A stretch of DNA of 64,000 nucleotides from Sphingomonas_B tabacisoli (GTDB lineage Bacteria > Pseudomonadota > Alphaproteobacteria > Sphingomonadales > Sphingomonadaceae), in the NCBI RefSeq assembly GCF_042678385.1, contig NZ_JBHUDY010000002.1, positions 525,575 through 589,574 on the forward strand, given 5' to 3'. Of the stretch, positions 25,963 through 33,684 are shown in pieces. The position numbers and the translations under genes are program-made. The notes under the pieces were generated by a model that saw nothing but the letters and a program-made list of their open reading frames with translations, ran no database searches and was not told the origin of the DNA. The stretch's first letter is position 1, and each line of letters opens with the position of its first letter.

Positions 25963-27219
25963 TCAGCTTTTCGCCCAGACGAGCGGCACATGTTCGGGTC
26001 CGACCACGCCGCCGGGCCGGTATTCGATTTCAGTCCCGGATTTCAGCTGGAAGTTGGGGATGCGCCGTAGCCATTCCTGAAGCGCGATCTTGATTTCCAG
26101 CCGCGCCAGGTGAGCGCCCATGCAGCTGTGCACGCCGACGGTGAAGGCTAGAATGATCTTCTTAGGCCGGTGGAAATCGACCTTGGTTGGATCGGGGAAT
26201 ACCTCGGGATCGAAATTGCAGGCCGGAAGGATGCTCATCACCTTGTCGCCCTTTCTCATCTTGATGCCGCGAAGCTCGGTATCCTGCGCGACGGTGCGGC
26301 CCGAGAAAGTGACCGAGTGGACGCGTAACAGCTCCTCGACCTGGGCGTTGATGTTGTCCGGGTCGGCGATCATCTCCGCGCGCCGGTCCGGGTTCTCGGC
26401 GAGCCACACCCAGATGTTGTTCAGGGTCGCAAAGACGGTGTCGAGGCCGGCGATGAACAGGAAGACGACGAAGCCGAAGACTTCCTTTTCGCTCAGCGGC
26501 TGGCCGTCGAACTCGGCGAGCGCGATGCGGGAGATCATCCCTTCATCCGGATTGGCTCGCTTGTCGGCGATCGCTTCGTTCAGATACGCAGAGATGGTCT
26601 GCATCGTTTCCGCCATGATGGCGCGGTCGTTCGAGTGGAGCAGAGCCATCGCCCACTCGACGAATGTGTCGCACATGGCTCGCGGCAGGCCCATCAAGTC
26701 AAGGAAGACCAGAACCGGCAGCGGGCGCCCGAACGCATCGTCGAACGCACATTCGCCCGTGTCGATGAAGCCGTCGATCAGTTCATTGGCGAGCGCCCTG
26801 ATCCGCTCCTCGAGGCGGAGCACGCCCTGAGGGGAAACGAGCGGGTCGACGATGTTGCGGTATTTGCGATGATCCGGCGGATCGATCTCGATTGGAATAA
26901 AGTAGAAATAATCGTCCGGGTTGCGCGGGAAGGGCGTCGCGTCTTCGGTGCTGAACAGCTCAGCGTGGCGCAGCGCGAAGATCGCATCCTCGTGCTTGAT
27001 CAGCGCCCAGGAGTTGCCGAACGCGCCGACATCGTACCAGATCGGCGGCATCGTATTGTGCAGGTTTGCCATATAGGCGTGCGGCGCCTTGAGGAAGTCG
27101 GCGCCGTAGGCGATGCCGGCAGACCGGATCAGCTCCCGCGGAACGTGATCCGGCACCTGGTCCATGCCCATTCGGCGAATGACCGTAGGCGGAACGGGAT
27201 TGGCGGGGTCGATGCGCAT
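25963..27219 (-). CDS. Cytochrome P450 (CYP101-like class I)
   Basis: A 418-residue P450. The haem loop is 'FTVGVHSCMGAHLAR' with Cys366, the I-helix is 'IAGLDTVF' (Asp260-Thr261), and the K-helix ExxR is Glu296-Arg299. 'IPIEIDPPDHRKYRNIVDPL' near 108-127 is the conserved C-helix region. The haem loop differs from the usual FGxG by having 'FTVG', as in some P450cam-like enzymes. The gene lies 16 nt downstream of a putidaredoxin-like ferredoxin gene, a strong sign of a class I system. The reductase is not in the window. Confidence 0.9.
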   Translation of the reverse strand: MRIDPANPVPPTVIRRMGMDQVPDHVPRELIRSAGIAYGADFLKAPHAYMANLHNTMPPIWYDVGAFGNSWALIKHEDAIFALRHAELFSTEDATPFPRNPDDYFYFIPIEIDPPDHRKYRNIVDPLVSPQGVLRLEERIRALANELIDGFIDTGECAFDDAFGRPLPVLVFLDLMGLPRAMCDTFVEWAMALLHSNDRAIMAETMQTISAYLNEAIADKRANPDEGMISRIALAEFDGQPLSEKEVFGFVVFLFIAGLDTVFATLNNIWVWLAENPDRRAEMIADPDNINAQVEELLRVHSVTFSGRTVAQDTELRGIKMRKGDKVMSILPACNFDPEVFPDPTKVDFHRPKKIILAFTVGVHSCMGAHLARLEIKIALQEWLRRIPNFQLKSGTEIEYRPGGVVGPEHVPLVWAKS

Positions 27220-27235
27220 GGCTTCGTTCCTGAGC

Positions 27236-27562
27236 TCAATATTGATGGTCGGGAAGGTGAACGACGAGGCCGTCGAGCGCGTCGGTTACGACGATCTGGC
27301 AAGATAGCCGGCTTTCCGGCCGGCGCTCGGCCGCGACACTGTCGAGCATGTCCTCCTCGTCCTGCGACGAGGGGCCGCCGACCGCGCCAGTCCACTCCTC
27401 ATCGACGTAGCAATGGCAGGTGGCACAGGCGAGGCCGCCGCCGCACTCGCCGACTATACCTTCAACGCCGTTGTAAACCGCGCCGCGCATGACGTTCTCG
27501 CCCTCGGCGACGTCTATGTCGTGGGACGCTCCGCCGGCTTCGATATAGGTGACCTTGGGCAC
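27236..27562 (-). CDS. Putidaredoxin/adrenodoxin-type [2Fe-2S] ferredoxin
   Basis: A 108-residue ferredoxin. Four cluster cysteines are visible: Cys40-X5-Cys46-X2-Cys49 ('ECGGGLACATC') and Cys88 in 'RLSCQIVV'. This spacing is that of adrenodoxin-type proteins which pass electrons from an NAD(P)H-dependent reductase to a P450. It sits between an SDR and the P450 at 25963, 15 and 16 nt away, so expression should be linked. It could also serve the P450 at 20642. Confidence 0.93.
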   Translation of the reverse strand: MPKVTYIEAGGASHDIDVAEGENVMRGAVYNGVEGIVGECGGGLACATCHCYVDEEWTGAVGGPSSQDEEDMLDSVAAERRPESRLSCQIVVTDALDGLVVHLPDHQY

Positions 27563-27577
27563 TTGGCTTTGCTTTCG

Positions 27578-28357
27578 TCAGTTTGCGTCCGCCTCGATCC
27601 ACTGCGAGGTGGTGGCGCGGGGGGAAAGATATTTGGTGCGTGTCCAGCCGCCGTCGACGACGATCGACTGGCCGTTGATCATCTCGCCGCCGGGCGAACA
27701 CAGAAAAGCGATCGCCGCGGCGACATCCTCTGGCTTGGCGAGGCGGGGGTAGGGGGTGGTGTCGACGTTCACGCGCTGGAACGTTTCGTCCTCGAAGCGG
27801 TGGCGGACCATGTCGGTCATCGTAACCCCCGGCGCAACGCAATTGCTGCGGATGCCGCGGGGTCCATACTCGCACGCCATATGCTCGGTCAGTGACTTGA
27901 GCCCGCCCTTGGCTGCCGAATAGGCGCCTCCGCGGCGACCGCCGATCATCGCGAAGGTCGAGGTCACGTTCACCACGCCTGAGCCTGGCGCCATATGCGG
28001 CACCGCCTCCCGGCATAGCCGGAACGGCGCCCGCAGCATGATGCCGAGGAAGCGGTCGAGCGCCGCGTCGTCGGTTTCGTGCAGGGGGCTGGGACTGCCG
28101 ACACCCGCATTGTTGACGAGGAAATCGATCCGGCCGAACCGATCGCGTGCGAGGCCGACGATCTCGGCCGGCGCATTGTCGGCAGTGACGTCGATCGCGA
28201 GCGTCGCCAAGTCATCGGCACCCAAAGCTTGTTCGAGCGCGGCCAGCTTCGCGACATCGCGGCCGACGCCGACAATCGCCATGCCCGCGGCGTGAAGCGC
28301 ACGCGCGGTTGCCAGGCCGATCCCGCTGCCGGCGCCGGTGATGATGGCGACTTGCAT
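27578..28357 (-). CDS. SDR family oxidoreductase
   Basis: A 259-residue classical short-chain dehydrogenase: TGAGSGIG at 7-14, NNAG at 82-85, Ser133 in 'NVTSTF', and Tyr146-X3-Lys150 in 'AYSAAKGG'. It heads the leftward operon SDR-ferredoxin-P450-SDR-CoA transferase. A TTGACA hexamer on the minus strand (28393-28388) lies 30 nt before the start codon, with no convincing -10. The likely job is oxidation of an alcohol made by the P450s; the substrate is not readable. Confidence 0.9.
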   Translation of the reverse strand: MQVAIITGAGSGIGLATARALHAAGMAIVGVGRDVAKLAALEQALGADDLATLAIDVTADNAPAEIVGLARDRFGRIDFLVNNAGVGSPSPLHETDDAALDRFLGIMLRAPFRLCREAVPHMAPGSGVVNVTSTFAMIGGRRGGAYSAAKGGLKSLTEHMACEYGPRGIRSNCVAPGVTMTDMVRHRFEDETFQRVNVDTTPYPRLAKPEDVAAAIAFLCSPGGEMINGQSIVVDGGWTRTKYLSPRATTSQWIEADAN

Positions 28358-28480
28358 GGCTCGACTGCCTTACGATTGGCCGGCGATTGTCAAGCAAGGC
28401 GGGTCGAACCATCGCCGCAGCGGTTTGCCTCCGGCTTCGAGTCTCCGATATCGCCAGGGGGAGAAGAGGAGCGGTGATCG

Positions 28481-29335
28481 GTGCGTTTGTCGGGAAAGGT
28501 GGCGCTCGTCACGGGAGCGAGCCGCGGGATCGGCAAGGGCGTTGCCCTCGCCCTCGCCGGCGAGGGGGCCACGGTCTATGTAACAGGGCGTAGCGCCGAG
28601 GGCGGCGGCGAACTGGGCGGGACGATAGGCGAGACCGCGGACGCGTGCACGCGACGGGGCGGACGCGGCATCGCTGTGCGCTGCGATCATGCGCAGGACG
28701 AGGAGGTGGCGGCATTGTTCGCCCGGATCGCGCAAGAGCAGGGGCAGCTTGATTTGCTCGTCAACAACGCCTTTGCGATTCCCGACGATTTGATCGAGGC
28801 CGGCGGATTCTGGGAAAAGCCGCTGTCGCAACTGCAGATGATCGATGTGGGGCTCAGATCCAACTTTACGGCCGCCTGGCACGCGGCGCGGATGATGGTG
28901 CCCCAAGGCTCTGGCCTGATCGTCGCGATCTCCGGCTATGTCGGGGTGACTTATACCTATGGCGCGCTGTTCGGCACGGTGAAGTCCGGCGTCGACCGGA
29001 TGGCGCGCGACATGGCGATTGAATTGAAGCCGCATGGCGTCGCCTCGATTTCGTTGTGGCAGGGACTGACGCTGACGGAGCGGGCGCAGCGCAACATCGC
29101 CGCCAACGCCGCGATGATGAAGAGCGTCGTGACCAATCCAACCATCGGCTGCTCGCCCGAGTTTCCAGGACGCGTGATCGCAGGGCTGCTGGCGGACGAC
29201 GCGGTGATGCGGCTGAGCGGTGGCACTTTCATCGCGGCCGAGCTCGCGGCGGAATATGGCATCGTCGACATCGATGGGCGCACCATCCCGTCGCTGCGGG
29301 AGCAGCGCGGCGCGCCCTTGTGGCACCCGGTCTGA
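28481..29335 (+). CDS. SDR family protein (DHRS1-like) with Phe at the catalytic Tyr position
   Basis: A 284-residue short-chain dehydrogenase homologue. The nucleotide motif TGASRGIG (11-18) and 'NNAF' (95-98) are present. The YxxxK active site reads Phe164-Gly-Thr-Val-Lys168, so the catalytic tyrosine is missing unless Tyr158 or Tyr160 substitutes. The GTG start has a GAGGAG site upstream. It is transcribed away from the P450 operon (123 nt between starts) and is followed after 10 nt by another SDR. It may be a non-catalytic or mechanistically altered member. Confidence 0.85.
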   Translation: MRLSGKVALVTGASRGIGKGVALALAGEGATVYVTGRSAEGGGELGGTIGETADACTRRGGRGIAVRCDHAQDEEVAALFARIAQEQGQLDLLVNNAFAIPDDLIEAGGFWEKPLSQLQMIDVGLRSNFTAAWHAARMMVPQGSGLIVAISGYVGVTYTYGALFGTVKSGVDRMARDMAIELKPHGVASISLWQGLTLTERAQRNIAANAAMMKSVVTNPTIGCSPEFPGRVIAGLLADDAVMRLSGGTFIAAELAAEYGIVDIDGRTIPSLREQRGAPLWHPV

Positions 29336-29345
29336 GGAGAGACAT

Positions 29346-30269
29346 GTGACGGAATTGCGTTTCGACGGGCGGGTGGCTGTTGTGACTGGGGCTGGCCGCG
29401 GTCTCGGGCGCTCCTATGCGCTGTTGCTGGCGTCGCGCGGCTGCAAGGTCGTCGTCAACGACAATGGCAGCGGCACGCGCGGCGACGGAAGCGATCTGAC
29501 GCCCGCCGCCGACGTCGTCGCCGAGATCGAGGCCGCGGGCGGCGAAGCGGTCGCCTGCACCGGGTCGGTGGCTACACCCGAAGGCGCAGCAGGGATCGTG
29601 CAGAGTGCACTCGATAGCTGGGGCCGGATCGATATCCTAATCCATAATGCCGGTAATGTCCGCTACGGCACCATCGCAGAACTCAGCCTCGAGGATTTCG
29701 AAGCCGTCACCGACGTGCATCTGAAAGGCGGCTTCTACCTCGCTCGGGCCGCCTTCCCGCCGATGGCGGCCGCCGGTTATGGTCGGGTCGTGCTGACCTC
29801 GTCGGTCAGCGGCCTTTATGGCAGCCGCAACACCGTCAACTACGGCCTGTCGAAGGCCGGGTTGATCGGGCTCAACAACGTGCTCGCGCTGGAAGGAGGC
29901 GATCACGGCATCCGGTCGAACACGATCATTCCCGCTGCCGTCACGCGCATGGCCGACGGACTGGACACCAGCGCCTACCCCCCGATGGACCCGGATCTGG
30001 TGGCGCCCATGGTCGCCTGGCTGGCGCATGAGGATTGCACGGTCACGGGCGAGCATCTGATCGCCGTCGCCGGCCGCATGGCGCGCGCGTTCATGACTGA
30101 GACGGTCGGTGTGTTCCGGCCGGAATGGACCATCGAAGACGTTGCCGCCAACATCGACGCGATCCGCGATGCGGCGCGTGGCCAATGGACCTTCGCGCCG
30201 CATCCGTCGGGCATGTCCGACCATCTGGGGCGGAGCTTCGGCTGGGCGAAAGAGGAACGCGGCTTGTGA
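29346..30269 (+). CDS. SDR family oxidoreductase, multifunctional-enzyme-2-like
   Basis: A 307-residue short-chain dehydrogenase similar to the hydroxyacyl-CoA dehydrogenase part of peroxisomal multifunctional enzyme 2 (HSD17B4): TGAGRGLGRSYAL at 14-26, 'VVVNDNGSG', Ser152/153 and Tyr166-X3-Lys170 ('NYGLSKAG'). A 3-hydroxyacyl-CoA dehydrogenase step is plausible. The start is GTG at 29346, preceded by GGAGAG. Its stop is shared with the next GTG (GTGA at 30266). An ATG at 29344 is in another frame and is not used. Confidence 0.88.
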   Translation: MTELRFDGRVAVVTGAGRGLGRSYALLLASRGCKVVVNDNGSGTRGDGSDLTPAADVVAEIEAAGGEAVACTGSVATPEGAAGIVQSALDSWGRIDILIHNAGNVRYGTIAELSLEDFEAVTDVHLKGGFYLARAAFPPMAAAGYGRVVLTSSVSGLYGSRNTVNYGLSKAGLIGLNNVLALEGGDHGIRSNTIIPAAVTRMADGLDTSAYPPMDPDLVAPMVAWLAHEDCTVTGEHLIAVAGRMARAFMTETVGVFRPEWTIEDVAANIDAIRDAARGQWTFAPHPSGMSDHLGRSFGWAKEERGL

Positions 30270-30790
30270 GCATCGACGAGCAGCTCGCTCGCGAAGGGAT
30301 TCGGGCGTGCCTGGCCCGGCTCGCACGAGGCGAGGACCGGCGCGACGCAGGGCTGATACGTTCCGCTTTCTGGCCGGAAGCGCGCCTCGACTATGGCGTG
30401 TTCGAGGGCGATTTCGCTGCCTATCTCGCCTGGGTGGTGCCTGGCTCCGAAGCGATCCTGAACACGCAGCATGTGCTCGGGCAATCGTATATCGAGCTTT
30501 CTGGCGGCACCGCGAAAGCCGAGACGCAAGTCATTTCCTATCACCGCTTCGCCTTCGGGGCAGGCGACGAGCGCGATTCGACGATTGGCGGGCGCTACCT
30601 CGACGCGTTCGAGCAGCGCGAGGGCGAGTGGCGCATCGCTGCGCGCACGATGATCTACGACTGGTTGCAGGACGGCGGCGCGGCCGTTGATTGGGGGCAG
30701 GGCCTGATGGGCAACCCGCTCAGCGCGCCGCACTTCGCCGGCCGCGCGCATGGCGACTGGAGCGAGAGCTTTTTCGGAGCGTCTGCTTGA
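30266..30790 (+). CDS. SnoaL/NTF2-like protein
   Basis: A 174-residue protein with the cone-shaped alpha+beta fold expected of the SnoaL_4 family: an N-terminal helix with 'IRACLARLARGEDRRDAGLI', then 'FWPEARLDYGVFEG', and strands 'AEAILNTQHVLGQ'-like in the middle. Such proteins include dehydratases, isomerases and cyclases on ring ketones, but many are uncharacterised. It starts with GTG overlapping the SDR stop by 4 nt and ends in the start of a sister protein. Confidence 0.78.
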   Translation: MSIDEQLAREGIRACLARLARGEDRRDAGLIRSAFWPEARLDYGVFEGDFAAYLAWVVPGSEAILNTQHVLGQSYIELSGGTAKAETQVISYHRFAFGAGDERDSTIGGRYLDAFEQREGEWRIAARTMIYDWLQDGGAAVDWGQGLMGNPLSAPHFAGRAHGDWSESFFGASA

Positions 30791-31329
30791 GCGCCTCGCC
30801 CGAGCGTATCCAGGCGCTGCTGGACCGTCAGGACATACTCGACTGCCTCAACCGCTTCTGTCGAGGGATCGACCGCTTCGACCGCGACCTGTTCCTATCG
30901 GCGTTTCATGCCGACGCGATCATCGCCGCCGGACCCTTCGTCGGTGGCCCCATCGTGCTTTACGAATGGGCGCAACCGCTGCATGAGACCGGGCAGATTG
31001 CGACCCAGCACGCACTGCTGAACTTCAGCTGCGACCTGTCCGGCGACACTGCGCATTGCGAAACCTATTACCAGTTCATCGGACGCAACCGCGATGAAAC
31101 CATATGGATGGCGGGCGGCCGCTATCTCGATCGCGTCGAACGTCGCGACAGCGCGTGGAAGATCGCCTATCGCACGAACCTGATCGAGTGGTCGGGAAGC
31201 CTGCCGGCTTTGCCACTACCGTTCGCAGACGTGCCGGACCTTGAGGTGAACGGCGCAGCCACCCGCGATAGAAGCGACCCTTCTTATTGGCGACCCCTCG
31301 TCAACCGGCGGCCGCGCACTGATGCTTAA
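30787..31329 (+). CDS. SnoaL/NTF2-like protein
   Basis: A 180-residue SnoaL-like protein related in layout to the preceding gene ('RFCRGIDRFDRDLFLSAFH', 'TQHALLNFSCDLSG', 'GGRYLDRVERRDSAWKI'). It begins with a TTG that overlaps the previous stop by 4 nt (TTGA), so translation is probably coupled. Two adjacent members suggest a heteromer, as seen for some steroid-pathway NTF2-like hydratases, but this is inference. Its stop shares TTAA with the opposite-strand ligase gene. Confidence 0.78.
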   Translation: MSASPERIQALLDRQDILDCLNRFCRGIDRFDRDLFLSAFHADAIIAAGPFVGGPIVLYEWAQPLHETGQIATQHALLNFSCDLSGDTAHCETYYQFIGRNRDETIWMAGGRYLDRVERRDSAWKIAYRTNLIEWSGSLPALPLPFADVPDLEVNGAATRDRSDPSYWRPLVNRRPRTDA

Positions 31330-32933
31330 CCGCGGAGCAGCCGCTCGCGTATCGCTTGCTTCAAGACCTTGCCCGCATCGTTCTTCGGCAACGAATCCCA
31401 CAAGGCGACGGACTCCGGATATTTGAATTTGGCCACGCCGGCACCGGCGAGATGGGCGGCGAGCGCGGGAACGTCGGGCGTTGCCCCGGCGGCCGGCACG
31501 ACCACGGCCACCGCCCGCTCGCCGGTTTTCGCGTCGGGCACGCCGACGATCGCGATCTCCGCTACATCGGGGTGGCCGAGCAGCAAGTCCTCGATTTCCT
31601 TGGGCGCGATATTCTCGCCATTTCGGATGATCAGATCCTTGATCCGGCCGGTCACGACCAGATGGTCGCCATTCTCCCACCGGCCCTGATCGCCCGTGCG
31701 GAAAAAGCCGTCCTCGTCGAAGCTGCCGGCCTCGTCGGCCGGATTGATATAGCCGAGCAGCATCTGTGGGCCCTTGGCCCTGATCTCGCCATCGGGGGCG
31801 AGCCGGATGTCGGCGAGGCCGGGCCGTCCGTCCGTTTCGGCCGCACTGTCGATATGCCCGCGGTCGAGAACGCCGACCGTGGTGACAGGCACTTCGGTCG
31901 AGCCATAGACCCGGCACACGCGCGCGTTCGAGAAATGGTCGGTCGCCTCGCGGATCAGTGCCGGCGGTACCGACGCGCCGCCGCAGATGAAGACCTTCAG
32001 GTCGGGGAGGCTGATCCCCGCCGCGCGGGCAACATCGAGCAGCTGACGCAGGAACGGCGTCGCGCCGGCCATGTGGGTGATGCGATGCCGCTGCATCAAT
32101 TCGACTGCAACGGCCGCGTCCCAGCTTTCCATCAGCACCGCGGCAGTGCCCAGCATGGCCGGGCACTCAAAGGCGTAGATCGACCCGCCGATGTGGCTGA
32201 TCGGCGATGCGACGAGAAAGCGGTCGCCGGGCTCTACCAGCCAATGCCGGCCAATCTGCCGGATCAGGGCGCCGAGCGAGTTGTGCGTGTGCAGCACGCC
32301 CTTTGGACGCCCGGTCGTGCCGCTGGTGTACATCAGCATGCGGACATCGTCCGGATCGACCTGCGGGAGCGACGCGCTTCCTGCCTCGCTGGCGAGCGAC
32401 TCGAAGCTTTGCGCGTCCGTGCCGCCCCGGACGGTCGCCGCTAACGGAGGGGATGGCAGGTCCGAGCAGGCCGCCTGGAGCATCTCGGCGTAGTCGTGGC
32501 CGCGAAACTGCTGCGGGATGAAGGCGATGCAGGTGCCGGCATCCTGGAGAATGAAGCGCAGGTCGTGCTCGCGCAGCGATGGCAGAATCGGATTGGCAAC
32601 CATCCCGGCCATGGTCGCCGCCATGTAGATCACCGCCGCCTCGTGCCAGTTCGGCAGCATGAAGGAGACGACGCTGCCCGGATCGAAGCGCCGCAGCAGC
32701 GCGCCCGCCAGCCGTTCTGACGCCGCGATCAGGCTGCCTGCGCTCAACGCCGTCTCGCCTTGCCGCAAAACCACGCGCATGGGGTCGTCGGCAGCGCTGG
32801 CCCGAAGAGCATCGGCGCATGTCTCTCGGCCCCACCAGCCTTGCGCATAGGCGCGTGCGGCCTGCTGCTCGTCCCAGCGGATGGACCAGCATGTGGCGGT
32901 CGTCCGCCGCTGCGGCTCCGGATTGAACGACAT
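31326..32933 (-). CDS. AMP-dependent acyl-CoA ligase (cyclohexanecarboxylate-CoA ligase-like)
   Basis: A 535-residue ANL ligase: A3 motif 'YTSGTTGRPKGVLHTH' from 202, 'VYGSTEVP' as A5, 'RTGDQGRW' as A7, 'RIKDLIIRNGENIAPKEIE' as A8, and the A10 lysine in 'LPKNDAGKVLKQ'. The N-terminus ('ARAYAQGWWGRETCADAL') resembles AliA-type ligases for alicyclic acids. It is convergent with the SnoaL-like genes, sharing 4 nt. The upstream 160-nt divergent gap to the gene at 33094 contains a GC hairpin. Confidence 0.9.
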   Translation of the reverse strand: MSFNPEPQRRTTATCWSIRWDEQQAARAYAQGWWGRETCADALRASAADDPMRVVLRQGETALSAGSLIAASERLAGALLRRFDPGSVVSFMLPNWHEAAVIYMAATMAGMVANPILPSLREHDLRFILQDAGTCIAFIPQQFRGHDYAEMLQAACSDLPSPPLAATVRGGTDAQSFESLASEAGSASLPQVDPDDVRMLMYTSGTTGRPKGVLHTHNSLGALIRQIGRHWLVEPGDRFLVASPISHIGGSIYAFECPAMLGTAAVLMESWDAAVAVELMQRHRITHMAGATPFLRQLLDVARAAGISLPDLKVFICGGASVPPALIREATDHFSNARVCRVYGSTEVPVTTVGVLDRGHIDSAAETDGRPGLADIRLAPDGEIRAKGPQMLLGYINPADEAGSFDEDGFFRTGDQGRWENGDHLVVTGRIKDLIIRNGENIAPKEIEDLLLGHPDVAEIAIVGVPDAKTGERAVAVVVPAAGATPDVPALAAHLAGAGVAKFKYPESVALWDSLPKNDAGKVLKQAIRERLLRG

Positions 32934-32981
32934 GGAATTCCGCTCCGCCTTGTCGACGCGAGGCTATGCGAACGGCGCGAA

Positions 32982-32997
32982 CCCCTCGCAAGAGGGG
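32982..32997. other. GC hairpin with GCAA tetraloop in a divergent intergenic region
   Basis: CCCCTC-GCAA-GAGGGG is a perfect 6-bp stem with a GNRA-type loop, located between the start of the leftward ligase (32933) and the rightward SnoaL-like gene (33094). It could be an mRNA leader structure or an operator. Lacking a T-run and lying upstream of both genes, it is not an obvious terminator. Confidence 0.3.
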
Positions 32998-33093
32998 GTC
33001 GGCAATCGAACGCCGGGGCGATTGCGAGGGCACTCAGGTTGACGAGTGCGGCTGCACGCGGAACTGATTTCAGCAAGCACCAGGAGCAATCTC

Positions 33094-33585
33094 ATGAGCG
33101 ATTTTCTCGTGATCGACGCAGGCGTGCGGCAACTACAGGCGCGCTTCATCGACGCCGCGTGGCGACAGGACGCGAACGAATTCGCGGCTTGCTTCACCGC
33201 CGACGGCGTGTGGAAGATTGCGGGAATGGAGATCAAGGGCCGGGCGGCAATTGCCGAAGCCTGCCGCACGCTGCTGGGGCGCTGCGAGCGTGTGCAACTG
33301 ATCCTGATGCCCCCCATTCTGGAGGTCACAGCGGACGGCGCTATCGGCCGCAGCCATGTGACCGAGTTCGCGAAAATGCGGGACGGCAGCTCGGCGATGA
33401 CGTTCGGCATCTACCATGACCGCTTCGCCCAAGAGGACGGCCGCTGGCGCTACCGCTCCCGCCACTGGAGCTTCGCCTATCGGGGTCCGGCCGACTTGTC
33501 GGCCCCCTTTGTCGATACGCCGGACTTCGGTCCGTTTCCCGGCTTTCCGGGCCCCGACGAGCCGACTTATGTGCGGCCAAGCTGA
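33094..33585 (+). CDS. SnoaL/NTF2-like protein
   Basis: A 163-residue SnoaL-like protein ('QARFIDAAWRQDANEFAACF', 'TADGVWKIAGMEIKGRAAIA', 'EDGRWRYRSRHWSFAYRG'). The start at 33094 follows CAGGAGC, a good ribosome binding site. It leads the block with the Baeyer-Villiger-type monooxygenase and ends 99 nt before it. Third member of this fold in the window. Function is not known; isomerase, dehydratase or accessory roles are possible. Confidence 0.8.
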   Translation: MSDFLVIDAGVRQLQARFIDAAWRQDANEFAACFTADGVWKIAGMEIKGRAAIAEACRTLLGRCERVQLILMPPILEVTADGAIGRSHVTEFAKMRDGSSAMTFGIYHDRFAQEDGRWRYRSRHWSFAYRGPADLSAPFVDTPDFGPFPGFPGPDEPTYVRPS

Positions 33586-33684
33586 TCGGCGGGGCGATAG
33601 CGTGGCCCTCGTCGCGATTCCCGATTGCTGATCGACACCAGTGTTCATTATCGCTCGCAGCGACATCCACCGAAAGGACATTGC

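Noticed and set aside
28388..28393. TTGACA on the minus strand before the SDR at 27578
   Set aside because: Only 30 nt from the start codon and no -10 at proper spacing; not listed as a promoter.
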